Counted from the first letter of the stretch, positions 17,911-27,601 are shown. The stretch is 64,000 nucleotides of DNA from Litoreibacter janthinus (GCF_900111945.1 NZ_FOYO01000001.1:782251-846250), one strand, 5' to 3'. The notes: generated by a model not told the origin, from the sequence alone. Numbers and translations are program-made.

Positions 17911-18648
17911 TTATTGCGACGGGAGAGCCTGCCCGATAATCGGCCCCATGCGGGGCCCAACATCGGATCGGCCAAGCTGTTTGGAAAACAGTCGCGAGAC
18001 GGTGCCGTCAAGAAACAGTGCGTTCGGGCTGTCGAGCACGTCGCGGAACAGTGTCGCCATATCGTGGAAGCGTACAATCCCGTTCGAAATCACAAAATGC
18101 GACCTACCCTTGCCGTCTACGCCGACGCCGTTGCGCCGTTTGCGAGAGGTGCTTTGGGGCGTAAATCTCGGGTGGAGCGCACCGTCGATGACCAGCATCG
18201 GCCCTGATTGCGTTGCAATGCGGCACGCTGGTGGTTTGGCTGCAAACTTTCGGCTTTCGATGACACGTGCGGTCCCGTCTTCCACGCAATACACGCCGTT
18301 TGGAAGCAGCCCGAAATTGCCCGGACCTTCGCGGGTCACAAGTCGGGCCTGTTCCTGAAAGCTGGAAATGAACAGCCCGACAGCGCGACGATCCTCGTGA
18401 TACATCCCGCCATTCATCGCAAAGGTCAGGGTCTTGCCCTCTTCAGCCAGCATTTCCCGAAGCGAGAAGAACTCGCCGACGACCTGATCGTCATTGTCTC
18501 TGAGCCACAGATTCAGCGTGGAGGGGTTCTCGACTGTGCAAACTGTGTAGCTGTCGCCAAGGTGGGACAGATCACGGCAGCCCTCCGCCAGCGCTGGGCT
18601 GGTGAACAGGAGCGCTAGGGCTGCGGCTTTAATCCGCGCCCGCATCAT
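17911..18648 (-). CDS. Exported phosphodiester glycosidase (NAGPA-like) domain protein
   Basis: 245 residues with an N-terminal signal peptide ([21 protein letters not shown]) and the family core: FAMNGGMYHEDRRAVGLFI, GLLPNGVYCV, ATQSGPMLVIDGALH and the RNGVGVDGKG strand. Related domains remove a covering sugar from a phosphodiester, but the bacterial substrate is unknown. Starts at a tandem ATGATG (18648/18645), overlapping the end of rbfA by about 20 bases, so translation is coupled. Placed between rbfA and truB, a common arrangement in Rhodobacteraceae with no obvious functional link. Confidence 0.88.
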   Translation of the reverse strand: MMRARIKAAALALLFTSPALAEGCRDLSHLGDSYTVCTVENPSTLNLWLRDNDDQVVGEFFSLREMLAEEGKTLTFAMNGGMYHEDRRAVGLFISSFQEQARLVTREGPGNFGLLPNGVYCVEDGTARVIESRKFAAKPPACRIATQSGPMLVIDGALHPRFTPQSTSRKRRNGVGVDGKGRSHFVISNGIVRFHDMATLFRDVLDSPNALFLDGTVSRLFSKQLGRSDVGPRMGPIIGQALPSQ

Positions 18649-19045
18649 CGTCCTTGGCCAGATCTCGGCGCACAGCCTCACTGGCGAAAAGCCGGTTGGT
18701 CTCGTCCATGCGGTCGAATGTATCGTCGAGCATGAAGCGGATGTCTGGCGAATGCTTCACTGACATCTGCTTGGTAATCAGGTGGCGGATCTCTCCCTTG
18801 TTGCGCGCCAGCGCCGCCAAGGCCTCTTCTTTGTCTTTGCCGCCCAAAGGCAGCACAAAAGCCGTAGCGATACGCAGGTCTGGCGTGACGCGCACCTCGC
18901 TCACTGTGATCGACATGCGGTTCAGGTCCGGGTCGTGAATCTCCCCACGGCTCAGTGTTTCCGACAGGGTGCGCCGGATCAGTTCGCCTACGCGAAGTTG
19001 TCGTTGCGATGGGCCAGCGCCCGCGAATTTTGAATTCTTTGCCAT
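18629..19045 (-). CDS. rbfA: 30S ribosome-binding factor A
   Basis: Small KH-like protein for late 16S rRNA 5'-end maturation and cold adaptation. 138 residues. Hallmarks: [17 protein letters not shown], the [23 protein letters not shown] strand, and the [14 protein letters not shown]-terminal motif, followed by a short acidic tail. Start at the ATG at 19045 (MAKNSKFAG). Divergent from dapB across a 79-base gap that must hold both promoters. Confidence 0.96.
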   Translation of the reverse strand: MAKNSKFAGAGPSQRQLRVGELIRRTLSETLSRGEIHDPDLNRMSITVSEVRVTPDLRIATAFVLPLGGKDKEEALAALARNKGEIRHLITKQMSVKHSPDIRFMLDDTFDRMDETNRLFASEAVRRDLAKDDDAGAD

Positions 19046-19124
19046 GGTCTCGCACTTAAGCCCCTTGCCAGTCCCTTGCAACAGGTCCTACACCCTTCGG
19101 GCTATAACATATGAGGGTTTCGCA

Positions 19125-19925
19125 ATGACAGGCATCGTTATTACGGGTGCATCGGGCCGCATGGGGCAGATGTTGATCGAGACCGTTCAGGCCTCCGATC
19201 ACGCGCATTTGGTCGGTGTGACGGAGCGTGAGGGCCACCCGTGGGTCGGGCAGGACCTAGGGCTCGCAATGGGCCAGACCGAGATGGGTGTGCCTGTGGT
19301 GTCCGACGCCATCGAGGTTGTTAAAGACGCGCAAGCGATCATTGATTTCACCGCCCCCGCTGCGACTGTGGCCATGGCTGAACTGGCAGCACAGGCCCGC
19401 GCGGTGCATGTGATCGGCACGACGGGTCTCAGCGACGATGATCTGGCCAAAATCAAAGCCGCCGCCCGCCACGCGCCGATTGTGCGCGCTGGCAACATGA
19501 GCCTTGGGGTGAACCTGTTGGTGCAGCTGACCAAGAAAGTCGCCGCTGCCTTGGATGAAGACTACGATATCGAGGTTGTCGAAGCGCACCACCGCCACAA
19601 AGTCGACGCGCCCTCTGGGACTGCGCTCATGTTGGGCGAGGCTGCCGCAGAAGGTCGTGGCGTGGCGCTGAATGACGTCAAAGACAGCGGCCGCGACGGC
19701 ATCACCGGCGCACGCAAACGCGGCGATATCGGTTTCTCTGCCATTCGTGGTGGCGATATCGTGGGAGAGCACGACGTAATCTTCGCCGCCGATGGCGAGC
19801 GCATCGTGCTGCGCCACCTCGCAACCGACCGCGCGGTCTTTGCCCGAGGGGCGCTGAAGGCCGCACTGTGGGGGCAGGGCAAAGGTCCGGGCGAATACGA
19901 TATGCTGGATGTGCTGGGGCTTTAG
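19125..19925 (+). CDS. dapB: 4-hydroxy-tetrahydrodipicolinate reductase
   Basis: Reduces hydroxy-tetrahydrodipicolinate with NAD(P)H in the lysine/diaminopimelate pathway. NAD-binding motif [12 protein letters not shown] at the start, the [16 protein letters not shown] catalytic motif (His-His and Lys, about residue 150) and the C-terminal [12 protein letters not shown] segment. 266 residues. I chose ATG 19125 over a frame running 52 codons further upstream through rbfA. Confidence 0.97.
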   Translation: MTGIVITGASGRMGQMLIETVQASDHAHLVGVTEREGHPWVGQDLGLAMGQTEMGVPVVSDAIEVVKDAQAIIDFTAPAATVAMAELAAQARAVHVIGTTGLSDDDLAKIKAAARHAPIVRAGNMSLGVNLLVQLTKKVAAALDEDYDIEVVEAHHRHKVDAPSGTALMLGEAAAEGRGVALNDVKDSGRDGITGARKRGDIGFSAIRGGDIVGEHDVIFAADGERIVLRHLATDRAVFARGALKAALWGQGKGPGEYDMLDVLGL

Positions 19926-19970
19926 AGAAGCGGGTATGCGGGACGAAGCGGTCTTTGGGTTTACGTTTAC

Positions 19971-19985
19971 GAGTAGCCGCTACTC
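19971..19985. terminator. Weak candidate bidirectional terminator
   Basis: GAGTAG (19971-19976), CCG loop, CTACTC (19980-19985) between the convergent dapB and methyltransferase genes. The stem is only six pairs and the flanking T runs are poor, so this is a suggestion only. Confidence 0.3.
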
Positions 19986-20801
19986 TTAAACTTCGTTGGT
20001 TATTCTAAACACCATGACAAAGCTCATCGGCAAGCCGATGCCAGAGTGTTCGACGTTCCACCATGCATTCGAGATATGTTTCGGCAGTTCCTCAAAGTAT
20101 TCCAAAGTTAGGCCTGAATTGATGCCTCCCATCACTATGTCTGACATTTTGTGACTGAAAGAAGCGTTTGGAGTGGCTTGATAGCTCTCACCGCCATAGT
20201 AATCTAGGCCACTATCGTCGATGTAGGCCTCTTTCCGAAAATACGATAACTCCCAATTGATTGGATCATCGGCATGTCCCGGTTCAAACATCATTAAGAT
20301 CGAGTGATGCTCGTAAATGAAGATTACCCCATCTGGCGCGAGAAGCTTTTCTATCTTTGAGAAGAACCTGTCTATGTCAGGCATCCAGCTCAAGACACCA
20401 ATGGTTATCATTACAATGTCAAAACTGGAGTGATATTCTCTTGGTATTTCGTGCGCTTCACAACATACGAATTCCACATCCTTTCCGGCGGCTTTGGCCA
20501 AATCGTTACCTTGATCGACAAATCCTTGTGCACCATCAAACCCAACACATCGAGCAGCCCCAAGTGTTTTGCAAGACAGTAACTCGACACCGTTGTTGCA
20601 GCACACTTGAGCGACGCTTTTCCCGTTCACTCCCAAGCGCTTCAAGTGTGCGGTTGCTGTGTCATCCAGAACCGAAAATCTCGGCCTGCAAACGCGCTCC
20701 AGTAACTCGGATTGATTATGGCGTGCATGTATTGGGGCAACCTCGTCCCAAGCGCTGAGGTTTGCTTGTATGTATGCGTTGTCTGATTGGCGTTTCTTCA
20801 T
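19986..20801 (-). CDS. Class I SAM-dependent methyltransferase, target unknown
   Basis: 271 residues with a Rossmann-type methyltransferase fold. Motif I is the variant VAQVCCNNGVELLS, motif II-like GFDGAQGFVDQG, then FDIVMITIGVLSWMPDIDRFF and LLAPDGVIFIYEHH for motifs III-IV. Start at ATG 20801 with GGAAGA upstream; a 30-codon extension is possible. Codon use and base composition are visibly richer in A/T than in flanking genes, suggesting acquisition by transfer. It stands alone, convergent with dapB, so no pathway is suggested. Small-molecule O- or N-methylation is a family-level guess. Confidence 0.85.
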   Translation of the reverse strand: MKKRQSDNAYIQANLSAWDEVAPIHARHNQSELLERVCRPRFSVLDDTATAHLKRLGVNGKSVAQVCCNNGVELLSCKTLGAARCVGFDGAQGFVDQGNDLAKAAGKDVEFVCCEAHEIPREYHSSFDIVMITIGVLSWMPDIDRFFSKIEKLLAPDGVIFIYEHHSILMMFEPGHADDPINWELSYFRKEAYIDDSGLDYYGGESYQATPNASFSHKMSDIVMGGINSGLTLEYFEELPKHISNAWWNVEHSGIGLPMSFVMVFRITNEV

Positions 20802-21114
20802 CGCAATTCTTCCGCTCTTAGTAAAAAAGCACGGTGCTGATGCGAAAAGCAAGCCTTCTGGCCGCAGGTAGTCAAAAGTGAGTGGCTTCAACTCGTTCTA
20901 CTAAGCGGGCATTCGAGAATACTGCCGAAGTTGACCGTTTGGGCTCAAAGCGGCCCTTCGCCTAAAAATCGACCGCAATTCCCATACCTTCCCAATCGCC
21001 AAATCGAAAAGGCTCTTTGTCTTCGTTACGGGTCAAACCCCGCCTTCTCCCCCCGACTGATCCAAATCCCGCAACGGGCCGTATCTTTCCCAAAGCCACT
21101 GGGAGAATGACGCC
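20802..21114. other. Intergenic patch holding a truncated DUF1674 gene copy
   Basis: About 310 bases between the methyltransferase start and an exported orphan gene. The only recognised content is the gene remnant at about 20960-21010 on the minus strand. The 5' part should carry the methyltransferase promoter; no motif stood out. Confidence 0.5.
20962..21012 (-). pseudogene. Fragment of a succinate dehydrogenase assembly factor 4-like (DUF1674) gene
   Basis: On the minus strand this encodes EPFRFGDWEGMGIAVDF then a stop, matching the C-terminus EPVRYGDWERKGIAVDF of the intact DUF1674 gene 522 bases away. The DNA from 20960 to 21006 aligns with 21482 to 21528 (about 38 of 46 positions by eye). 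The sequence upstream of the glutamate no longer resembles the family and has no good start, so I read it as a decayed partial duplication. Confidence 0.7.
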
Positions 21115-21474
21115 ATGACTGCACTTAGACTTTCGCCCTACGCTGCCGCCTTTCTGGCGTGCATGGCGCTGCCGGCCGCTGCGTTTGACCGCATATCGAC
21201 CAAGTCGGAATTCGTGAGAACTGTCAGCGGAAAAGACCTGACGATCTTTGGAATATCCGTCACCGTGCAGCCGGATGGAGGCATCGGAGGCAAGGCGTAC
21301 GGGCGCAAGGTAGAGGGCCAATGGAGCTGGCGTGATGGCTATTTCTGCCGGGATTTGTTCTGGGGTGACATGGACCTTGGCCCGAATTGCCAAGAAGTCC
21401 GCGTGAACGGGGACGTGATCCGCTTTCAATCCGACAAAGGCACGGGTCGCTTTGCAGACCTGACGATGCGTTAA
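21115..21474 (+). CDS. Exported protein of unknown function
   Basis: 119 residues: a signal peptide (hydrophobic stretch ending ALPAAAF at about residue 23) and a small beta-rich domain with GKDLTIFGISVTVQPDGGIGG, GQWSWRDGYFCRDLFWGD and NCQEVRV. Two cysteines in the mature part could form a disulfide. No known function. It is bracketed by the truncated and intact DUF1674 copies, which suggests it moved or was copied with that sequence. Transcribed opposite to both. Confidence 0.8.
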   Translation: MTALRLSPYAAAFLACMALPAAAFDRISTKSEFVRTVSGKDLTIFGISVTVQPDGGIGGKAYGRKVEGQWSWRDGYFCRDLFWGDMDLGPNCQEVRVNGDVIRFQSDKGTGRFADLTMR

Positions 21475-21483
21475 GGCGCGGGC

Positions 21484-21657
21484 CTAGAAATCGACCGCGA
21501 TCCCTTTTCGTTCCCAATCGCCGTAGCGCACGGGTTCCGGCCCGTCGCGGCCGCCAAGCTCGCTTGGCAGTTTCAGATCTTTCTCGGCCTTCTTGCGCGC
21601 GGCGGCTTCTTCCAACGCGCGAATGGCCTCTGGGGGCAGGTCTTGCTTGTCTGTCAT
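21484..21657 (-). CDS. DUF1674 protein, succinate dehydrogenase assembly factor 4-like
   Basis: 57 residues ending in the family signature GPEPVRYGDWERKGIAVDF, preceded by a charged helix (AIRALEEAAARKKAEKDLKL). Mitochondrial homologues (SDHAF4/Sdh8) bind flavinylated SDH1 and promote complex II assembly; the same role is inferred for the bacterial protein. Start at ATG 21657; longer frames are antisense to rsmB. Divergent from rsmB with 60 bases between. Confidence 0.85.
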   Translation of the reverse strand: MTDKQDLPPEAIRALEEAAARKKAEKDLKLPSELGGRDGPEPVRYGDWERKGIAVDF

Positions 21658-21717
21658 GTCCCGCGTCCTTGTTCCGGTCCTCCGCTTGATATACGGCCCA
21701 TGGGCAAGGAGACAAGT

Positions 21718-23013
21718 ATGGCGCGACACGAGACCACAACCCCTTCCGGCCTTCACGCAAGACGTGCGGCAGTTCAACTGCTGCGCGGTGTGCTTGAGGA
21801 GAAGGAACAGCTTTCGGTTCTGCTGGGCAGCGGCGTGCTGGACCGGTTGGAGCCTGCGGACCGCGCAAGGGCGCAACGGTTGGCGACGACCACGCTGCGC
21901 GAGCTGGGTCGGGCCGACGTGGTGATCTCGCAGTTCGTCGAAAAAATGCCGCCCGAGGTGGCGCTGAACATTTTGCGCCTCGCTGTTGTTGAATTGTGCG
22001 TCGAAGGCGAAGCGCCGCATGGCGTGGTTGATAGCGCGGTGAACCTGATGAAGCGCTCCGGCCGCTCGCCGCGCATGGCGGGACTGGCGAACGCAGTGTT
22101 GCGGAAGGTTGCCACCGAAGGCCCGCAGATGTGGGCGGATATCCCTGCGTCCCCGATGCCCAAATGGCTGCGCCCGCGCGTCGTGCATCTGTTCGACGAA
22201 GAAACAGTGCAAGCAATCGAAGCCGCGCATCTGGCAGGCGCCCCGTTGGACATCACCCTTCGGGACGAGACAAAAGCAGAGTATTGGGCTGAGCAACTGG
22301 GCGCCGAAGTGCTGCCGACGGGTTCCCTGCGGGGAACCGGCTCCATGCAAGTCACTGAACTTCCTGGATTTGCGGAAGGCGCGTGGTGGATTCAAGACGC
22401 CTCGGCCGCCATCGCGGCCCGTATGCTGAATGCCCAAAAGGGCGAGGCCGTGCTTGATATGTGCGCGGCCCCTGGCGGCAAAACGATGCAATTGGCGGCG
22501 ACCGGAGCCGACGTCACTGCGCTGGACATCTCGGCTGAGCGAATGGCGTGGGTCGAAGAGAATTTGCAACGCACCGGCCTGACCGCGAAACTAATGGTGG
22601 AGGACGCGCTGAATGTGCCGGACGATGTGCTCTACGACGCGATCCTGTTGGACGCCCCGTGTTCCGCTACGGGCACGATCCGGCGTCACCCTGACCTGCC
22701 GTATGTCAAGGACGGCAAGCAGCTGGACGAGTTGTTTGCGTTGCAATCCGATATGATCGACACGGCTGTCAGCCTGCTGAAACCCGGCGGACGTATGGTC
22801 TTCTGCACCTGTTCGCTGCTGTTCGACGAAGGGGAACGTCAGGCCAAAACCGCGATGGAGCGGCATGGATTGACCGAGATCGAGCCGGACATGAAAGGAC
22901 TTGAACCTGAATGGCGTAGCCGCGTTGGCGGCTTGCGGTTGTCGCCAAGCTATTGGTCGGACCGTGGCGGAATGGACGGTTTTTTCATGATTGCGCTACG
23001 CAAGCCTGAATAA
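21718..23013 (+). CDS. rsmB: 16S rRNA (cytosine-967-C5)-type methyltransferase
   Basis: An N-terminal NusB-like RNA-binding domain (residues about 5-130) is followed by a RsmB/Sun methyltransferase domain. SAM motif MCAAPGGKTMQLA (about residue 248), DAPCSATGTIRRHPD with catalytic-type Cys (about 315) and CTCSLL with the second cysteine (about 365). 431 residues. Start ATG at 21718 with AAGGAG nearby. First gene of a long same-strand run (heparinase, purH, lspA, bamF). Confidence 0.93.
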   Translation: MARHETTTPSGLHARRAAVQLLRGVLEEKEQLSVLLGSGVLDRLEPADRARAQRLATTTLRELGRADVVISQFVEKMPPEVALNILRLAVVELCVEGEAPHGVVDSAVNLMKRSGRSPRMAGLANAVLRKVATEGPQMWADIPASPMPKWLRPRVVHLFDEETVQAIEAAHLAGAPLDITLRDETKAEYWAEQLGAEVLPTGSLRGTGSMQVTELPGFAEGAWWIQDASAAIAARMLNAQKGEAVLDMCAAPGGKTMQLAATGADVTALDISAERMAWVEENLQRTGLTAKLMVEDALNVPDDVLYDAILLDAPCSATGTIRRHPDLPYVKDGKQLDELFALQSDMIDTAVSLLKPGGRMVFCTCSLLFDEGERQAKTAMERHGLTEIEPDMKGLEPEWRSRVGGLRLSPSYWSDRGGMDGFFMIALRKPE

Positions 23014-23079
23014 TCGGTGACAGCTCTGCGATGCCCGCGTAGAATCGCAGGCAAAAGAAGCAGACGAAAAGTCGGTGAT

Positions 23080-24828
23080 ATGAGCATTGGGGCTAAAGTC
23101 GCACCATCCTTTGGGGTGGAGCGCAATCTTACGTTTATGGACAAGGTGCATGCCCGGCTGAGCGCCATGCGTGCGCAGGCAACAGGCTTTGTGTCACAAC
23201 CAGAGCCGCGCACCATAGGGTCGTTCGCCAAAGGCAAGCAACTTGCGGCGGGCAATTTCCAGTTCGGCGGTCATTTGGTTCAGGCCGAAGGGCGCTCGCT
23301 TTGGGAGATTACTCCGCCAGATACAATGTATGAGGCCGAGTTGAACGGCTTCACATGGCTGGATGATCTTGCCTCTGTCGGAGATAGAGCCTCGCGGCTG
23401 ATGGCTCAGGCTTGGGTTCACGAATGGATTGAGCGATTTGGCAGCGGGCGTGGTCTTGGTTGGTCCCCTGACCTGACCGGGCGCCGCCTAATCCGCTGGA
23501 TCAACCATGCGCTGTTCCTGATGAACGGCCAGACACCTGAAGCCAATGACATCTACTACAAGTCACTTGCTCACCAGACGGCCTATCTGGGGCGGCGCTG
23601 GGCTGTTGCCTCACGCGGGTTGCCGCGGTTCGAGGCGTTGACCGGGTTGCTCTATGCGTCGCTAAGCCTTGGTGGCATGGAGCGATACGCAGACCCGTCC
23701 ACCAAAGCGTTGGCGCGCGAATGTGCCGATCAGATTGATGCTGAGGGCGGTATTCCGACGCGCAATCCAGAGGAATTGCTGGAGGTGTTTACCCTCCTGA
23801 CCTGGGCCGCTGCGGCCTTGAACGAGGCTGGCCGCACTCCATTGCCTGCACATTTGGAGGCGATTGAGCGGATTGCCCCCACTCTGCGGGCCTTGCGCCA
23901 CTCGGATGGCGGGCTGGCTCGATTTCACGGGGGTGGGCGCGGGCTAGAGGGCCGTTTGGATCACGCGCTGGCCTATTCCGGCGTCAAGGCGTCCCATCTC
24001 GACGGGTTGGCTATGGGCTTCGCGCGTTTATCTGGCGGGCGCACCACTGTTGTCGCCGATGTCAGCGCGCCGCCCGCGCTCAATTCTTCACGCGCGGCAC
24101 ATGCCAGTACACTTGCGTTCGAGTTGACCTCTGGTCGCCGTGCTTTGATCGTAAACTGTGGGTCGGGTGCTCCGTTCGGCGCTGAATGGCGCAGGGCAGG
24201 GCGGGCGACCCCATCGCATTCCACCTTGTGCATTGACGGTGTTTCCTCGGCCAAGCTTACGGCCCAACCACACGGGGAATTCCTGACCTCAGGCCCGCAG
24301 AAAGTCACGGAGCATCGCACCACAAATGATGATGGATCCCAAATCGTAGCAAGCCACGACAGCTATTGTAGGGAATACGGCCTCACCCATGTGCGCAAGA
24401 TGGAGGTCAGTTTCGACGGCAGCCGCGTCACGGGGGAGGATACGCTGGCCGCATTGTCTGACCCGGGCCGCGTTCAGTTTGAAGCTCATATGGACAAAAT
24501 CTCCCTACAGGGCGTTCCGTATTCCATACGGTTCCATCTGCACCCAGAAGTAGATGCGTCCTTGGATATGGGGGGAACCGCGGTGTCGCTGGCTTTGAAA
24601 AGTGGTGAAGTTTGGGTCTTCCGACCCTCTTTGGCAGCAAAAATGTCGATTGAGCCGAGCGTTTATCTGGAAAAAGGGCGATTAAAGCCCCGTGCGTCCA
24701 AACAGATCGTTTTATCCTCGCGCGTGATGGAGTATGCGAGCCAGGTCAGCTGGTCTCTGGCGAAAGCGCAAGACACTCCGTCTTACTTGCGTGACGTGGA
24801 TGAGGACCTAGAGCTGGCGCTGAAATGA
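23080..24828 (+). CDS. Heparinase II/III family protein
   Basis: 582 residues: an N-terminal alpha/alpha-toroid domain (WLDDLASVGDRASRLMAQAWVHEWIERF, RRLIRWINHALFL, HQTAYLGRRW) and a C-terminal heparinase II/III-like beta-domain starting near residue 330 (ALIVNCGSGAPFGAEWRRAGRATPSHSTLCIDG), with a conserved-looking tyrosine/histidine set (SHDSYCREYGLTH). No signal peptide is seen, although characterised relatives are exported polysaccharide lyases, so cell-wall or capsule glycan turnover is only inferred. Start at ATG 23080. The linkage rsmB-heparinase-purH is frequent in this family of bacteria. Confidence 0.9.
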   Translation: MSIGAKVAPSFGVERNLTFMDKVHARLSAMRAQATGFVSQPEPRTIGSFAKGKQLAAGNFQFGGHLVQAEGRSLWEITPPDTMYEAELNGFTWLDDLASVGDRASRLMAQAWVHEWIERFGSGRGLGWSPDLTGRRLIRWINHALFLMNGQTPEANDIYYKSLAHQTAYLGRRWAVASRGLPRFEALTGLLYASLSLGGMERYADPSTKALARECADQIDAEGGIPTRNPEELLEVFTLLTWAAAALNEAGRTPLPAHLEAIERIAPTLRALRHSDGGLARFHGGGRGLEGRLDHALAYSGVKASHLDGLAMGFARLSGGRTTVVADVSAPPALNSSRAAHASTLAFELTSGRRALIVNCGSGAPFGAEWRRAGRATPSHSTLCIDGVSSAKLTAQPHGEFLTSGPQKVTEHRTTNDDGSQIVASHDSYCREYGLTHVRKMEVSFDGSRVTGEDTLAALSDPGRVQFEAHMDKISLQGVPYSIRFHLHPEVDASLDMGGTAVSLALKSGEVWVFRPSLAAKMSIEPSVYLEKGRLKPRASKQIVLSSRVMEYASQVSWSLAKAQDTPSYLRDVDEDLELALK

Positions 24829-24857
24829 CCTCCGCTGCTTGAGCTTTAAGGACCACT

Positions 24858-26444
24858 ATGACCGATCTCGTTCCCGTGCACCGCGCGCTGCTTTCCGTTT
24901 CCGACAAATCCGGCCTGATTGAGTTCGCCCGCGCCTTGGCGGGCCACGGCGTTGAGCTTCTATCGACAGGCGGCACTGCAGCGGCGATCCGTGACGCCGG
25001 GCTGGATGTGAAGGACGTGTCCGAGGTAACTGGCTTCCCAGAGATGATGGATGGTCGCGTAAAAACGTTGCATCCGATCGTGCACGGTGGACTTCTGGCA
25101 TTGCGCGACGACGAGGGCCATGTGGGTTCCATGACCGAGCACGGAATTGGGGCGATCGATCTGCTGGTGGTGAACCTCTATCCGTTTGAAGAAACCGTGG
25201 CCAAAGGCGCAGATTACGCGACCTGCATTGAGAATATCGACATTGGCGGCCCCGCGATGCTGCGGTCTGCTGCGAAAAACCATAAGTTCGTAAACGTGGT
25301 GACTGATGTTCAGGACTACGACGCGGTGCTAACTGAAATGGGTGCGCAGAATGGCGCGACCTCTTATGCCTTCCGCCAACGTTTGGCACTGACCGCATAT
25401 TCTCGCACCGCAGCCTATGACACTGCGGTATCGGGCTGGATGGCTGGTGCTTTGGGTGAGACACCGCGCCGCAAATCGTTCGCCGGCACACTCGCGCAAA
25501 CCCTGCGCTATGGCGAAAACCCTCACCAGCAGGCGGCGTTCTACACCGATGGCTCCGCCCGTCCTGGTGTGGCTACGGCCCAACAGCATCAGGGCAAAGA
25601 GCTGTCCTACAACAATATCAACGACACCGACGCCGCCTTTGAATTGGTCGCTGAGTTTGACCCGAAAGACGGCCCAGCGGTTGCCATAATCAAGCATGCA
25701 AACCCTTGCGGCGTGGCACGCGGCGCGACCGTGGCCGAGGCCTACAACAAAGCGTTCGAATGCGACCAGACATCGGCATTCGGGGGCATCATCGCGGTGA
25801 ACCAGCCGCTTGACGGGGCGACTGCCGAAGCGATCAGCGGAATCTTCACCGAGGTGGTCATTGCCCCCGGAGCAGATGACGACGCACGCGCAATCTTCGC
25901 AAAGAAAAAGAACCTGCGCCTGCTGACAACTGCCGGACTGCCTGATCCGGTAGCAGCTGCATTGACGGTTCGCCAAGTGTCCGGCGGTTTGCTGGTGCAA
26001 GACAAAGACAATGGGCGCGTGATGGCAGGCGATCTGAAGGTGGTGACCAAACGTGCACCGACTGAGCAGGAACTTGCCGACATGCTTTTCGCATGGCGCG
26101 TGGCCAAACATGTGAAGTCCAATGCGATTGTTTACGTCAAAGATGGCGCGACAGTTGGCATCGGTGCTGGGCAGATGAGCCGAGTGGACAGCTCTCGCAT
26201 CGCCGCGCGCAAGGCACTGGATGTGGCGGAGCTTCTGGGGCTGCCAGAGCCGCGTACAGTCGGGTCCGCCGTGGCATCAGATGCGTTCTTCCCATTCGCT
26301 GACGGTCTGCAAACCGCCGCTGAGGCAGGCGCAACGGCGTTGATCCAACCGGGCGGTTCCATGCGGGATGATGAAGTGATCGCAGCGGCGGATGAGCTGG
26401 GGCTGGCGATGGTCTTCACCGGCATGCGTCATTTCCGGCACTGA
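24858..26444 (+). CDS. purH: Bifunctional AICAR formyltransferase/IMP cyclohydrolase
   Basis: Catalyses the last two steps of IMP synthesis. The N-terminal IMP cyclohydrolase part contains [28 protein letters not shown] and [13 protein letters not shown]; the C-terminal transformylase has [14 protein letters not shown], the KHANPCGVA motif (catalytic Lys-His) and AFGGIIAVN. 528 residues, full length. Two bases separate its stop from the lspA start. Confidence 0.98.
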   Translation: MTDLVPVHRALLSVSDKSGLIEFARALAGHGVELLSTGGTAAAIRDAGLDVKDVSEVTGFPEMMDGRVKTLHPIVHGGLLALRDDEGHVGSMTEHGIGAIDLLVVNLYPFEETVAKGADYATCIENIDIGGPAMLRSAAKNHKFVNVVTDVQDYDAVLTEMGAQNGATSYAFRQRLALTAYSRTAAYDTAVSGWMAGALGETPRRKSFAGTLAQTLRYGENPHQQAAFYTDGSARPGVATAQQHQGKELSYNNINDTDAAFELVAEFDPKDGPAVAIIKHANPCGVARGATVAEAYNKAFECDQTSAFGGIIAVNQPLDGATAEAISGIFTEVVIAPGADDDARAIFAKKKNLRLLTTAGLPDPVAAALTVRQVSGGLLVQDKDNGRVMAGDLKVVTKRAPTEQELADMLFAWRVAKHVKSNAIVYVKDGATVGIGAGQMSRVDSSRIAARKALDVAELLGLPEPRTVGSAVASDAFFPFADGLQTAAEAGATALIQPGGSMRDDEVIAAADELGLAMVFTGMRHFRH

Positions 26445-26446
26445 TC

Positions 26447-26926
26447 ATGCGGGTGATGCTTCTTTCCGCGCTGGCCGTTTTCGGGGTCGATCAGCTTTCC
26501 AAATGGGCTGTGGTCCATTGGCTGGACCTCAAGAACGTGCTGTCAATTGATGTGCTTCCCCCTGTGCTGAATTTCCGCATGGGGTGGAACACCGGCATCA
26601 ATTTCGGCCTGTTCGGCGACAGCCATGAGATAATGCGCTACGTTTTGGTGGCGCTGGCGCTGGTCGTGTCGACATGGATTTTGTGGTGGGGTAATCGCAA
26701 TCTTGGCCGTCTGGTCACCCAGATCGGGGCGGGCGCAATCATTGGCGGCGCCTTGGCCAATGCGGTAGACCGCGTGATTTACGGGGCCGTGGCAGATTTC
26801 CTGAATATGTCGTGTTGTGGTATCAACAACCCTTACACGTTCAATATCGCTGATATAGGCATCTTTGCAGGGGCGTTTGCGCTGATTGCGTTCGATGACA
26901 CAAAGGGTGAGCAAAAGTCAGCGTAA
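26447..26926 (+). CDS. lspA: Lipoprotein signal peptidase (signal peptidase II)
   Basis: Inner-membrane aspartic protease that removes lipoprotein signal peptides. Four hydrophobic segments; DQLSKW in helix 1; catalytic aspartates in NAVDRVIYGAVADF (about residue 108) and FNIADIGIFAG (about residue 136). 159 residues. Sits two bases after purH and directly before a lipoprotein gene that is its probable client. Confidence 0.96.
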   Translation: MRVMLLSALAVFGVDQLSKWAVVHWLDLKNVLSIDVLPPVLNFRMGWNTGINFGLFGDSHEIMRYVLVALALVVSTWILWWGNRNLGRLVTQIGAGAIIGGALANAVDRVIYGAVADFLNMSCCGINNPYTFNIADIGIFAGAFALIAFDDTKGEQKSA

Positions 26927-26995
26927 AGAACCCTCGTGACGCCCGCGACGGATTGCGCTAAAACGGCATCAAAAGATGAGCAGGAGTGGCCTTTC

Positions 26996-27514
26996 ATGCA
27001 ACGCAAAGCGATGATCCTCGGTGGGATGGTCTGCGCCGCATTGGCGTTGTCGGCGTGCGACCGCAACAAGCAGCCGCAACTGCTGAACGTAAAATCCAAC
27101 CAAGAGGGTGGGCCAGACGAGTTTGCTGTTCTGCCCAACAAGCCCCTTACGCTGCCTGATACATATGCCGAACTGCCCGAACCCACGCGTGGCGGCGTCA
27201 ACCGCACCGACGTGACGCCTTTGGAAGATGCCGTCGTGGCCCTTGGCGGCAACCCGAACGCCGGGATCAGTGACGGCGGACTGGTCAACTACGCTTCGCG
27301 TTATGGCGTTTCGCCAAATATCCGTGGTGCGCTGGCGACCGAAGATCTTGAGTTCCGCCGCAAGAACGATGGCCGCCTTCTGGAGCGGGTGTTCAATGTG
27401 AACGTTTACTTCAAAGCCTACCGCAAGCAGTCTCTGGATCAGTATGCTGAGCTTGAGCGGCTGCGTCGTCTTGGCGTGCGGACCAATTCCGCGCCGCCTG
27501 AAGGCGCTGAATAG
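26996..27514 (+). CDS. bamF: DUF3035 lipoprotein (BamF-like)
   Basis: 172 residues with a lipoprotein signal MQRKAMILGGMVCAALALSAC (lipobox LSAC, lipidated Cys at about residue 21). The mature part has DEFAVLPNKPLTLPDTYAELPEP, the DUF3035 hallmark. In Caulobacter this family supplies BamF, a lipoprotein of the outer-membrane beta-barrel assembly complex; the same role is inferred. Start ATG 26996 puts the signal peptide at the N-terminus. Confidence 0.88.
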   Translation: MQRKAMILGGMVCAALALSACDRNKQPQLLNVKSNQEGGPDEFAVLPNKPLTLPDTYAELPEPTRGGVNRTDVTPLEDAVVALGGNPNAGISDGGLVNYASRYGVSPNIRGALATEDLEFRRKNDGRLLERVFNVNVYFKAYRKQSLDQYAELERLRRLGVRTNSAPPEGAE

Positions 27515-27601
27515 CGACAACGCTCACAATAGCGTGGCCTATGTTGAATTCGCCGCCAGCTATGCCATGTTTTATAGAATTGAACTGCTAAAGGGATGCT
27601 C

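Noticed and set aside
21484..22569. 361-residue minus-strand frame antisense to rsmB
   Set aside because: Only its last 57 codons are real (DUF1674); the rest is the shadow of rsmB.
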